64,000 bases of DNA, taken from JAWPMV01 sp039819665 (lineage in GTDB: Bacteria > Bacteroidota > Bacteroidia > J057). Position 1 is the first letter of the stretch; the number at the start of each line of letters is the position of its first letter. The stretch lies in NCBI GenBank assembly GCA_039819665.1, contig JBCBRM010000029.1, positions 45,418-109,417 on the forward strand, read 5' to 3'. The translations under genes and the position numbers were made by a program. The notes under the pieces were generated by a model that was not told where the DNA came from, ran no database searches, and saw only the letters and a list, made by a program, of their open reading frames with translations. Below, piece after piece: positions 43,461-52,038 of this stretch.

Positions 43461-46355
43461 TTATAATTTGAATGACACTCCTAATGAGAAGGTTCTACCC
43501 AAATTGTATTTTCTAAAAATGAAAGGATCATTATTTGAGCCCTCTGGGTTGTATTCCTGAGTAAACAGGAAGTCAGGATCTAGAATATTTCTTGCTCTAA
43601 AGGTTACTGTAAATTGCTTGAAGGTCTTGGATAAGGTAAAGTTCATCAAGCCTCTAGGCTGTTCAAAAATGTTAGGATCAGTACCACCGACAACTGCAAT
43701 TCTTTCTCCAAAAATATTGTAGTTCAAACTTGCCTTGATTCCTGTTTCTTCCGGATCGACGAAAGCGATTTCAGCATTGATTGAGTAGGGAGACTGCCCA
43801 AACATAGGTCTTCTTGAATCTCTGGTAGGATCGATTGCCAAAAGACCTTCTAATTCTTGCTGAGCGATGTCAATTCTGGAATTGATAAGAGCAATATTAC
43901 CTCCTACTTCCAGTTTTCTCAGATTTTCTGAGATAAAGGAAAAGTTCTTTCTCACTTCGAGCTCCAATCCATAAGCAACCCCATTGTCAACATTTCTGAA
44001 TTCAAACTGCGGGTTTTGAGATCTCAGGTCCAATACTCTTTCAATAGGATTGCTGAAGTTTTTATAGAATAAACTGAATGATACCAGTTCATTGAAAGTA
44101 GGATACCATTCCCAACGAAGGTCAGCATTGTCGATCAATGTTCTTTCGAGATTAGGATTACCTACTAAAAGTGCATCGTTTACGAAGTCGAAAGAAGCAA
44201 AGGGAGCAAACTCACGGAATGTTGGTCTCGCCAATGTGCGGCTGAATCCTCCACGTAAGTTCATTTGATCATTCAGTGCATACACAAGGCTGATCGCAGG
44301 AAGAATATCATTTTCTTCGATTGTACCGGTTGAATCATTTCCAGCTATTGTCTGAATGAACGTAGACTCAAGACGAGCACCAACAGTAGCTTTCAATCTG
44401 TTAGTCAAACCAAGGACTCCCATAAGGTAAGCAGCAGTTATGTTTTGCTCACCGGTGTATCTGTTTCTGGCTTCAGAAGCATCCTGGTAGAAGAGGCCCA
44501 TGTCCAGACGCGTGAATTGACCGAAAGTAACTGAGTCAATGACTCCTACATTACTTGGATCAAAATATGAAACTACATCTCCTTCGAAATCAGCAGCTGC
44601 CGTACCGATAGAGATATTGTAGCGGTTTTCGTTAAAGTTCCTGTCTTTAAAAGTATAGGCTCCTCCAAATTTGATCTTACTATCGTTTTCATTGAGTTTG
44701 AAAGGAATTTCAAAATTCAATTTGAAGTCTCCATTTGTCTCATCCATTTCTCTCCAGAAGCGGTTAGGCTCAGGATAAATCGAGATATCAAGATCGTAGA
44801 TAAGCTCACCATCTTCATCTATTTCCAAACTGTTTGAGAAGAATCTGAGATCTGGTTCATTTTGAAGTGAAGTAGTATAAGAAGCACTCCAGTCAGCTTT
44901 GAATTTTCCTTCTGCGAAAGCATGCTCTCCTTGAAGTTGGCTTACATTGATTGCACGTTCTCTGAAACCCACTACACTGGTTTCGAAGGTAATCGCAGGA
45001 TCATCCTTTGGAATACCTCCACTTAGGAATCTTCCCGTATTAGTACCACTCTGGTTTCTCATGAAGTTGAATGAGATTTTGTGGCTTTCGCTAGGTTTAA
45101 AGGAAAGCTTTACGAGTCCCCCCCATAAAACTTCCTGCTGTGCTGAAGGTCCGGCTAAATTGATCTCCGCATTTAAGGAGTTGGCAATGTTTCCGATTGC
45201 TGCATTACTGGTGTTTCTCCAGCGGTTTTCTATTTGATTTTCTCTGTACTGGAATGAATTGTTGTAAGAAAGGCTGGCAATGAAACCGAAGGCTCTGTTC
45301 TTTTCTCCAAATAGAAACTGATTTCCAACAGAGATTCTATATGACTGATTCAAACCAGATGACATGGTTTGAGGAGCCCAGTTGTTACTATCAAAAGATC
45401 TTGAAATTCTGCTGATTTCTCTTTTGACCTCATTATCTGTATCAAAGTCAGGAATACTTACCAACTTCCCATCTTCATTAACGGGAAATGGGCGATCTCT
45501 TCCCCCATCATCAATTCCTAACCAATCCGTACTTCCTTGCTCGTCTCCAATGAATTCATCGTTAAGGTTGGCATTAGGGTTATATCCCGCAGAAGCAGAA
45601 ACATTGACAGTAAATTTATCAGGGAAATCTTTGGTCTTTACATCAACCAATCCCCCAGTAAAACTACCCGGAAGGTCAGGAGTAAATGTCTTATAGACAA
45701 TGATGTTGTCTATGAGGTTAGCGGGGAAAAGGTCCATCTGTACAGTATTCCTGTTTGGATCCAATCCAGGAATTTCCGCCCCATTCAAGATGGTTTTACT
45801 GTAGCGGTCTCCCAAGCCCCTTACGTATACATATTTTCCTCCCTCAACCGTAACACCCGTAACCTGTGCAACAGCTGCTGCTGCGTCATTGGCTCCAATA
45901 CGTTGAAAGAGTTCAGAGGTAACTCCATCCATGGTCTGAATGGCGTTTCTTTTCTTGTTAAATAGCGTGACGTTGCTTGCCTGATTCTTCCTTGCAACAA
46001 TTTCGACAGCGAAGTCTTCATTTGCGGAAGTTTCAGGTAGCATCAGAACATCCATAACCTTAGTCTCCCCATCAGCCAAGGTAACGACTTCAGAGGTATC
46101 GGTTACATAAGAAATAAAGCGTGTTTGAATTTGATAACTTCCTGCCGGAAGCTTGAGGTTATATTTACCCTCAAGGTCGGTGTAAGCCCCACCTTTTTGT
46201 TGGCCGTCCTGGTACACCACAACTGTGGCTCCAAGTAACGCATCACCAGATTCGCCGTCGGTTACCGTTCCTCGAATGATACCGTTCTGTGCCCTTAAGG
46301 AAAAGGACAATAGAAGTAGCGCACTAGTAAATAGTATTAGTTTTTTCAGGTACAT
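43461..46355 (-). CDS. TonB-dependent receptor with carboxypeptidase-regulatory N-domain
   Basis: A 964-residue outer-membrane protein. Signal peptide in residues 1-22 (LLSFSLRAQ). Residues 25-110 form a CarboxypepD_reg-like domain (IIRGTVTDGESGDALLGATV, TDLEGKYNLKLPAGSYQI). The plug follows at about 115-260 (SNVTLFNKKRNAIQTMDGVT, YVRGLGDRYSKTILNGAEI) and the 22-strand barrel ends with a terminal aromatic strand (TFSLGVSFKL). Such receptors import large or complexed substrates using TonB. There is no SusD partner, unlike sugar-utilisation loci; the neighbouring T9SS protein may take its place. Direct repeats upstream could bind the PhoB-type regulator encoded next to it. Confidence 0.92.
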   Translation of the reverse strand: MYLKKLILFTSALLLLSFSLRAQNGIIRGTVTDGESGDALLGATVVVYQDGQQKGGAYTDLEGKYNLKLPAGSYQIQTRFISYVTDTSEVVTLADGETKVMDVLMLPETSANEDFAVEIVARKNQASNVTLFNKKRNAIQTMDGVTSELFQRIGANDAAAAVAQVTGVTVEGGKYVYVRGLGDRYSKTILNGAEIPGLDPNRNTVQMDLFPANLIDNIIVYKTFTPDLPGSFTGGLVDVKTKDFPDKFTVNVSASAGYNPNANLNDEFIGDEQGSTDWLGIDDGGRDRPFPVNEDGKLVSIPDFDTDNEVKREISRISRSFDSNNWAPQTMSSGLNQSYRISVGNQFLFGEKNRAFGFIASLSYNNSFQYRENQIENRWRNTSNAAIGNIANSLNAEINLAGPSAQQEVLWGGLVKLSFKPSESHKISFNFMRNQSGTNTGRFLSGGIPKDDPAITFETSVVGFRERAINVSQLQGEHAFAEGKFKADWSASYTTSLQNEPDLRFFSNSLEIDEDGELIYDLDISIYPEPNRFWREMDETNGDFKLNFEIPFKLNENDSKIKFGGAYTFKDRNFNENRYNISIGTAAADFEGDVVSYFDPSNVGVIDSVTFGQFTRLDMGLFYQDASEARNRYTGEQNITAAYLMGVLGLTNRLKATVGARLESTFIQTIAGNDSTGTIEENDILPAISLVYALNDQMNLRGGFSRTLARPTFREFAPFASFDFVNDALLVGNPNLERTLIDNADLRWEWYPTFNELVSFSLFYKNFSNPIERVLDLRSQNPQFEFRNVDNGVAYGLELEVRKNFSFISENLRKLEVGGNIALINSRIDIAQQELEGLLAIDPTRDSRRPMFGQSPYSINAEIAFVDPEETGIKASLNYNIFGERIAVVGGTDPNIFEQPRGLMNFTLSKTFKQFTVTFRARNILDPDFLFTQEYNPEGSNNDPFIFRKYNLGRTFSLGVSFKL

Positions 46356-46389
46356 TGTTAGTTTTTAATCTTTCGGACAATAATCAGTG

Positions 46390-46397
46390 CAAAGGTT
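46390..46397 (-). promoter_or_regulatory. -7-like promoter box of the TonB-dependent receptor
   Basis: On the minus strand AACCTTTG matches TAnnTTTG except at the first base, 34 bases upstream of the start codon. The weak box fits a promoter that depends on an activator. Confidence 0.45.
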
Positions 46398-46427
46398 CAA
46401 TTAGGGAGTAAAGAAATGATAGTGCGC

Positions 46428-46447
46428 TTATTAAGTGATTATTAAGT
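46428..46447. promoter_or_regulatory. 11-bp-period direct repeat, candidate response-regulator site
   Basis: TTATTAAGT occurs twice, at 46428-46436 and 46439-46447, exactly one helical turn apart, about 30 bases upstream of the receptor's -7 box. Such repeats are the form of PhoB/OmpR-family sites, and a gene for this kind of regulator is adjacent. Confidence 0.55.
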
Positions 46448-46483
46448 ATAGGAGGCTTAAGTCAAGCAATTATGAACCGAATG

Positions 46484-46499
46484 TTAATCTCATATTAAC
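46484..46499. promoter_or_regulatory. Second 11-bp-period TTAAT/TTAAC repeat
   Basis: TTAAT-CTCATA-TTAAC places two half-sites 11 bases apart, overlapping the end of the response-regulator gene. It may be a second binding site or chance in AT-rich DNA. Confidence 0.4.
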
Positions 46500-47175
46500 G
46501 CGCAGTTACGAATTTATAACCAACGCCTTTTACAGTATCTATGTACCCATTTCCGAGCAATTTTCGCAATTTGCGAATGTGTACATCTACGGTGCGCTGT
46601 AGGACGATTGTATTGTCCCAAACGGAGGACAATAATTGTGATCGGTTGAATACTTTCCCCGGATGTGAAGCCATGAAATATAAGAGATCAAACTCCAGTT
46701 TTGAAAGAGAAATCTCTTCGCCCGCTTGTGTGACTGTATAAGAGTCGGGGCTAATCTTCAAGTCAAAAATTTCCAGGTCTGATTGAGAAGGCAGGTTTTC
46801 GTTAAAACGCTTGATGAGGGTGGCAATTCTGGCGATCAACGCCCGAGGTTTGATGGGTTTCAGAATAAAATCATCTGCTCCCGCTTCAAAGGCTGCAACT
46901 TCCACATATTCCTCTAGTTTAGCAGTAAGAAAGGCAATAACGCTGCTTTGATGAGGGGCCATATCTCTGAGTTGATAACAGAGTTGAATCCCATCGATGT
47001 CCGGCATACCAATATCAAGAAGGAAGAGGTCAGGATTGTGATCTTTCACTAACTCCAAGACTTCACTTCCATTATTTGCCCTAAGAATCTCATATCCGGC
47101 TTTCTCCAGATTGTATTCGAGCAAATCCAGGATGTCTTTTTCGTCATCCGCTATCAATATTTTTTGAGCACTCAT
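46495..47175 (-). CDS. PhoB/OmpR-family response regulator (orphan)
   Basis: A 226-residue response regulator. The receiver domain has the acidic pair in LIADDEKDIL, the phospho-acceptor aspartate in LFLLDIGMPDIDG, threonine in IAFLTAK and lysine in FILKPIKPRAL. The C-terminal winged helix contains LSKLEFDLLYFMASHPGKVF and TVDVHIRKLRKLLG then VKGVGYKF. No histidine kinase is adjacent, so its partner is encoded elsewhere. The gene directly precedes the TonB-dependent receptor on the same strand (139 bp), with repeat motifs between them, suggesting it regulates that locus. Phosphate sensing is possible from similarity to PhoB only. Confidence 0.92.
   Translation of the reverse strand: MSAQKILIADDEKDILDLLEYNLEKAGYEILRANNGSEVLELVKDHNPDLFLLDIGMPDIDGIQLCYQLRDMAPHQSSVIAFLTAKLEEYVEVAAFEAGADDFILKPIKPRALIARIATLIKRFNENLPSQSDLEIFDLKISPDSYTVTQAGEEISLSKLEFDLLYFMASHPGKVFNRSQLLSSVWDNTIVLQRTVDVHIRKLRKLLGNGYIDTVKGVGYKFVTAR
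46563..46577. repeat. Iterated palindrome TTCGCA-N3-TGCGAA, copy 3
   Basis: Perfect inverted repeat with spacer ATT, within the response-regulator gene, where it encodes part of the conserved HIRKLRK stretch. Confidence 0.55.
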
Positions 47176-47301
47176 TGGCGTGTATAGGATCTTAATTTAG
47201 TGTCCTAATACAAGCAAATGAGAGGCAAAGATTCAAAGAGGGATAATAAGGTAGGAAAAACGGAGGGATTGAATAGGCAAAAAAATCGCCCTAGAAAACC
47301 A

Positions 47302-47346
47302 ACAGAGGGAATCCTTAATACCTGCGTAATATTGAATTCCCTCTGT
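47302..47346 (-). terminator. Long-loop hairpin terminator downstream of 47375
   Basis: Perfect 11-bp arms ACAGAGGGAAT (47302-47312) and ATTCCCTCTGT (47336-47346) with a 23-base loop, 29 bases after the gene's stop. The minus-strand continuation is TGGTTTTC, so efficiency is uncertain. Confidence 0.55.
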
Positions 47347-47374
47347 TTTAACGAAATGTTAATCTAAAAATAAC

Positions 47375-47821
47375 CTATGGGACGACACGATCCACATCAT
47401 AAATGAAGTATTTGGTATCTCCCCAAAAAGGGATTTTAACAAATCGCTCATTATATTTTACGTTTACCTCGTAGCCTTTTTCCATGGCATCCTGAAGTTC
47501 TGACTGGATATCATCGGATCCAGGATAAACGGAAAATTCCCACATACCTCCAGCAAAATCTCCGGTGTTGATCTCTCCTTCATAGGTCTTAAAGACTACT
47601 CCTTTTTTACTGAATTTTATTACTTTTCCTGAACGTGCTCCACTACTGAAATTGGCCCAGCGAGCGAAAGATAAATAGCCCGCTCCACCTACTACAAGTA
47701 CAATCAGACTCCATAACAAAAGTTTACGAAAAAATCCTTTCACACCTTTCTTAACTTTTGTTATAGTTGTTGGCTCCTCTGGAGTTTCAACATTTTCGAT
47801 ATTATAGTCTTTTTCCTCCAT
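47375..47821 (-). CDS. Single-pass membrane protein of the Bacteroidota '6-phosphogluconate dehydrogenase' misannotated family
   Basis: A 148-residue protein: a charged N-terminal tail of about 30 residues, a membrane helix (LLLWSLIVLVVGGAGYLSF), then a small beta domain with SSGARSGKVIKFSKKGVVFKTYEGEI in short conserved pieces, ending WGDTKYFIYDVDRV. Homologues in Bacteroidota databases often carry the label 6-phosphogluconate dehydrogenase, which the sequence does not support: there is no nucleotide-binding fold and the protein is far too short. Real function unknown. It is monocistronic and divergent from the LKR-like gene. Confidence 0.75.
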   Translation of the reverse strand: MEEKDYNIENVETPEEPTTITKVKKGVKGFFRKLLLWSLIVLVVGGAGYLSFARWANFSSGARSGKVIKFSKKGVVFKTYEGEINTGDFAGGMWEFSVYPGSDDIQSELQDAMEKGYEVNVKYNERFVKIPFWGDTKYFIYDVDRVVP

Positions 47822-47965
47822 TTCTATTGATTAGATTGTTTTTTTGACTGTGGCTTATTACAAAAGTAACTTTTAATTGAAAGCTTTTCCAGAATTGTTG
47901 AAAGTTCCCAGGAAATGCTTCCTAATAATACTTCCTTTTCCTTAGATTCGCGGGAAAATACCCCT

Positions 47966-49303
47966 ATGAAATATAGCATCGGTATCCGAAGAGAAGATCT
48001 CAGTAAAAAAGGAGAAGAGAGGGTTGCGATCTCTCCTTCCCTCTTGCAAAAGATCAGCCAGAAAGGAAATATTTGCCTGGTACAATCTGCTGTACATCCA
48101 AAGACGGGAGAAAGGAAAAGAAGGTTTAAAGATCAAGCCTTTAAAGAAGCCGGAGCAAGTATACAGGAAGACCTTTCAGATGCCGATTTTATTTTTGGAT
48201 TAAAGGAAATTGAAATTGACCAACTCCTGGAGGAAAAAACATATTTCATTTTTAGCCATACTCACAAAGGTCAGATCAAAAACAGACCCATGCTTCAGGC
48301 ACTGGTTGATAAGAAATGTAGCCTGGTCGACTACGAATTGATTACACATCTAAATGGTCCACGAGTATTGACAGCCTTCACCTATTTTGCCGGTTATGCT
48401 GGGATGGCAGATAGTCTTTGGACCCTGGATAAGCGCAGCGACTATCTTCCGCCCAATCAACTAAAACAATCGGTAGACTATGAGGATATGGGAGAGTTGT
48501 ATGAAACGTTGGATGATCTGGCTTCGCAAATTGAGAAAGAAGGGACAAATGATTCCAGGCCTCCTTTAATCATAGCCTTTTTAGGGAATGGGAAAACCAG
48601 TACAGGTGCACAAGAAATTATCGATCGCTTACCAAGCAAAGAAATTTCGCTGGCAGAATTGCAGGATTCCTTTGAAAATGGATCGAGAAAGTATGTCTAT
48701 AAACTGGTGCTTGATATCCCAGACATGTATCGTTTGAAAGCGTCTCATCAATCGCTTCATGGCAAACTCAGCCAAAAAGATCTCTTTCATTTATACCTCC
48801 AGCAACCCGAGCTTTTCGAAAGTAATATGGACCAAGTCTATCCCTATTGCAGCATGTGGATGAACTGCATCATTTGGTCCAACAAGTACCCTCGACTGAT
48901 TAGCAGAGAGCAAGCAAAAGATTGGTATCGGCAATCCCAGGTCCTTGAAGTAATCGGAGATATTACCTGTGATCCAGAAGGGGCCATTCAGTTTTCGGCT
49001 GAAACCTGGATTGATGAGCCAGTCTTTATCTATAATCCTCTTACAAATGAAAGTAACAGAGGCTTTGACGGAACGGGATTTGCTGTAATGGCTGTGACCA
49101 ATCTTCCTTGTGAATTTCCAGCTGACGCCTCTACCCAGTTCTCCGAAAATTTTGAACCTTTAGTTGAACCTTTGCTTAAGGCAAATTTTCACGTTGCCGA
49201 ATTCGAGCAAGCGAATCTTCCACCCGAAATTGCGAATGCCTGCATATTGTGGAAGGGGAAATTTACCCCTAAATATGCGTACATGCAGGAATATTTAGGC
49301 TGA
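47966..49303 (+). CDS. Lysine 2-oxoglutarate reductase (saccharopine-forming) -like enzyme
   Basis: A 445-residue protein from the ATG at 47966 (an upstream ATG frame adds 17 residues without family character). It matches the LKR half of plant/animal bifunctional LKR/SDH: SIGIRREDLSKKGEERVAISP, DADFIFGLKEIEI, YFIFSHTHKGQIKNRPMLQ, CSLVDYELITH, and FAGYAGMADSLW. The NAD(P)-binding region begins LIIAFLGNGKTSTGAQEI. The enzyme condenses lysine with 2-oxoglutarate to saccharopine, in lysine degradation. There is no saccharopine dehydrogenase next to it, so it is a stand-alone LKR or acts on a related substrate. It is probably monocistronic. Confidence 0.85.
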   Translation: MKYSIGIRREDLSKKGEERVAISPSLLQKISQKGNICLVQSAVHPKTGERKRRFKDQAFKEAGASIQEDLSDADFIFGLKEIEIDQLLEEKTYFIFSHTHKGQIKNRPMLQALVDKKCSLVDYELITHLNGPRVLTAFTYFAGYAGMADSLWTLDKRSDYLPPNQLKQSVDYEDMGELYETLDDLASQIEKEGTNDSRPPLIIAFLGNGKTSTGAQEIIDRLPSKEISLAELQDSFENGSRKYVYKLVLDIPDMYRLKASHQSLHGKLSQKDLFHLYLQQPELFESNMDQVYPYCSMWMNCIIWSNKYPRLISREQAKDWYRQSQVLEVIGDITCDPEGAIQFSAETWIDEPVFIYNPLTNESNRGFDGTGFAVMAVTNLPCEFPADASTQFSENFEPLVEPLLKANFHVAEFEQANLPPEIANACILWKGKFTPKYAYMQEYLG

Positions 49304-49376
49304 TTTCATGGGACAATTCTGCATTAGGTTCTTTTTTCTGTAATTTACTTTTAGAAACCTAAACCAAGCTTTACTC

Positions 49377-49868
49377 ATGAGGACCTATTTCCTAAGCGTA
49401 CTGATTCTTTCTTTTTGTCTATTTTCCTGCAAAAGCAACAAGAGCATGTCGGATGCGCCTGATACTGCTAGCGCGATTACCTTTACTGATATCATAAAGG
49501 CTTCTTACTCTGGATTGGAGAAAGAGGAAAATCTATTGATAAACAATGCTTCCGATTGGGCAGAATTCTGGAGCAAAGCAAATAGCAACCAAAGCCCCAC
49601 TCCGGAAAGACCGGATATCAACTTCAATGTGCATTCTGTTTTGGCTGCCTGTATGGGAACCAAAAATACGGGTGGACACTCGATTCAAATCGCTGAAACA
49701 AAAATTGCTGGCGAGACTGTTTATGCTTCCATCATAAAAAGTTCTCCTGGCCCTGGCTGTATGTCTACTATGGCCATAACTTACCCTTACCACGTAATTC
49801 AGATTGAAAAAGGAAACATCAAAAAAGCCGTATTCAACGTAGAAGAGCGTGTAGATGATTGTAAATAA
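49377..49868 (+). CDS. PrcB-domain lipoprotein
   Basis: A 163-residue lipoprotein. The signal peptide ends LFSC with cysteine at residue 18. The mature part matches the PrcB C-terminal domain: DWAEFWSKANSNQSP, then the conserved TGGHSIQIAETKIAG and a closing strand YPYHVIQIEKG. In Treponema, PrcB stabilises a protease complex; here the next gene is an M48 protease whose ATG overlaps this stop by 14 bases, which makes a protease partner role likely. Confidence 0.8.
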   Translation: MRTYFLSVLILSFCLFSCKSNKSMSDAPDTASAITFTDIIKASYSGLEKEENLLINNASDWAEFWSKANSNQSPTPERPDINFNVHSVLAACMGTKNTGGHSIQIAETKIAGETVYASIIKSSPGPGCMSTMAITYPYHVIQIEKGNIKKAVFNVEERVDDCK

Positions 49869-52038
49869 GCCCGGATACTCTTCCTCCATTTGCTCAGGTA
49901 AATATAATCGCAGTTCGCGATGGGCTCTTTCTTTGGCTTTTTTCTTTCTCTGTTCAGTTGTTTCAGCTCAAAACACCTACCAGCGGCTCCAGTCTTCTGG
50001 CCAGATTCCGGATGACTTTCTGTATTCCTCACGGGAAAAATACGAGCGACAACTCAATGAAATCTCAGATAATAAAGCGAGTGTACGAAACGCAAAAAAG
50101 CAATTCTACCAGGGTAGTTATTATTATGTAAATGAATTACTCCTCAGTGGAAAAATTCTCTATAATGATCCTGTTTCTCAATACCTCAATGAGGTAGTAG
50201 ATATCCTCCTGAAAGAGGATCCGGATTTGAGGAAGCAGTTTAAGATTTATACCGTAAAATCTCCCAGTGTCAATGCTTTTACTTCGACAGATGGGAAAAT
50301 ATTTGTCAATCTGGGACTGCTAGCTCAATTGGGAAATGAAGCCCAACTTGCCTATATCCTGACGCATGAGATCAGTCACTTTACCCGCCAGCACGCTCTG
50401 GATATTTTTCTCCGAAAAAAAGGAGTTCAGCTAAAAAAAGATCAACCCATCAAAAGGAGTGATATTGCCGACATCCTAGAGAATAATAATTATTCACAGG
50501 AAAAAGAGAGTGAGGCCGATATGGTAGGGCTGGAATTATTTCTACGCTCACCCTATAAAAAAGAGGAAGCCATAGAGGTATTTGATATTCTCAAGAATGC
50601 CGAAATGCCTTTTGCAGATATTCCTTTCGACCGAAACTTCCTGGAAAGAAAAACCCTAATTTTTCCAGATGAATATTATTTGAGTGAAGATTCGCTCAAG
50701 TCCTCGAGTCAGGAAGAGGAGCTTGAGTTTGCCTATTTCGGTACTCATCCTAGCCCCCAAAAAAGACAGAGAGTTATCCGGGAGGCTTTGGAAAATAGCG
50801 AAGTTAAAGAGGGCAAACTATGGGTATTGGAAAAAGAGCGCTTCACAGAAATCCAAAAAATTTCCCGTTTTGAAAGCTGTTACCTTTATCTTCAACGCCA
50901 GCAATATGAGAAGGCCATTTATTGTGCCTATAGTTTATTGAAAGATTTTCCAGGTGATCCTTTTTTGGAGAAGATTGTTGTGCAGTCTTTGTATGGATTG
51001 GCGAAATATGCCAGCGTGGGCCGGCTATGGGATGTTCACGTAGATCATGAAGAGATAAAAGGAGAAAGCCGCCAAGTCAATCACATCATCAATAAGATGC
51101 CGGATCAGGAACTCTGTATTCTGGCGAGTCTGCATACCTGGCAGCAACATATCAAGTATCCACAAGACGAGGAATTGATCCTGATGGGAAGAGACCTTTT
51201 GCAGGATTTGGGTCAATTTTTTGTGGATAGCATTTCCTGGTTTCAAATAGCGGGAGATGGCCTGTATCCGGAAAGCAATAATTACATCCGATTTGCCTTT
51301 AGTGATCTGATGAAAGAGCGTTTATTTCGGAAGGAGCTAGGGGAAAACCTGAGAATGGGTAAGGCTCGGAGTGGTGAAGGATATAGTCGAAAGAAAGCGC
51401 ACAGCGAAAAGAAAGCCGAACTAAAAGGGTTTCGTTTGGGCTTACAAGATGTGGTTTTTGTTAACCCAAGTTTTCAGCGCATAGATGAAAGGAAGGAAAA
51501 AACGGTACGCTACCTTTCCTCAGAAAAAGCCGAAATCATTTACATCGAACTCCTGGAAAAACATGCGAAAAAGCTCGGTCTTAAGCATCGGATTCTAAGC
51601 AAGCATTCCTTGAAAAAAGAGGATGAAGCTATCTTCAATGATTTGAGTTTGCTGACCGAATGGGTGGAAGAAAAAAATCGATACGACCAACTTTCTTTAG
51701 TGAGTATCAATCACAACCATATGCAAAGCCTGAGTAAAAAATACGGTACCAAATATTTTGTTTGGACGGGAGGTATTTCCATTGCTCAAAAACGAAAGGA
51801 CAAAACTCTCTTCCTTGGGGGTGGAATTTTATTTCCCCCTGCCCTTCCTTATTCCCTATATTACAACTTTAGTCCTCAACATGATACGTTCTTTTATACG
51901 GTGATCTATGATATTGAGCAAGGAAGCTCTAAACTCAATTTCCCAAAATGGATCAAAATGAAAGACGAGTTTGATGTGTTGAATTCCATAAGTTATGATC
52001 TCATCTTCCAAATCAGCAGGCGTGGAAAAAGGAAATAA
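49855..52038 (+). CDS. M48-family metalloprotease with long C-terminal extension
   Basis: A 727-residue exported protein. A signal sequence follows the first 20 residues (LSLAFFFLCSVVSAQ). The peptidase domain spans about residues 80-270: VNAFTSTDGKIFVNLGLL, catalytic HEISH in YILTHEISHFTRQH, and the downstream zinc ligand in ESEADMVGLELF, with HPSPQKR further on. The 450-residue C-terminal part is helical/TPR-like and then alpha-beta, unlike short M48 proteases, and may recognise substrate or the partner. The start overlaps the PrcB gene by 14 bases and the end overlaps the spermidine-synthase-like gene by 44 bases, so the three are translationally coupled. Confidence 0.85.
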   Translation: MIVNKPGYSSSICSGKYNRSSRWALSLAFFFLCSVVSAQNTYQRLQSSGQIPDDFLYSSREKYERQLNEISDNKASVRNAKKQFYQGSYYYVNELLLSGKILYNDPVSQYLNEVVDILLKEDPDLRKQFKIYTVKSPSVNAFTSTDGKIFVNLGLLAQLGNEAQLAYILTHEISHFTRQHALDIFLRKKGVQLKKDQPIKRSDIADILENNNYSQEKESEADMVGLELFLRSPYKKEEAIEVFDILKNAEMPFADIPFDRNFLERKTLIFPDEYYLSEDSLKSSSQEEELEFAYFGTHPSPQKRQRVIREALENSEVKEGKLWVLEKERFTEIQKISRFESCYLYLQRQQYEKAIYCAYSLLKDFPGDPFLEKIVVQSLYGLAKYASVGRLWDVHVDHEEIKGESRQVNHIINKMPDQELCILASLHTWQQHIKYPQDEELILMGRDLLQDLGQFFVDSISWFQIAGDGLYPESNNYIRFAFSDLMKERLFRKELGENLRMGKARSGEGYSRKKAHSEKKAELKGFRLGLQDVVFVNPSFQRIDERKEKTVRYLSSEKAEIIYIELLEKHAKKLGLKHRILSKHSLKKEDEAIFNDLSLLTEWVEEKNRYDQLSLVSINHNHMQSLSKKYGTKYFVWTGGISIAQKRKDKTLFLGGGILFPPALPYSLYYNFSPQHDTFFYTVIYDIEQGSSKLNFPKWIKMKDEFDVLNSISYDLIFQISRRGKRK

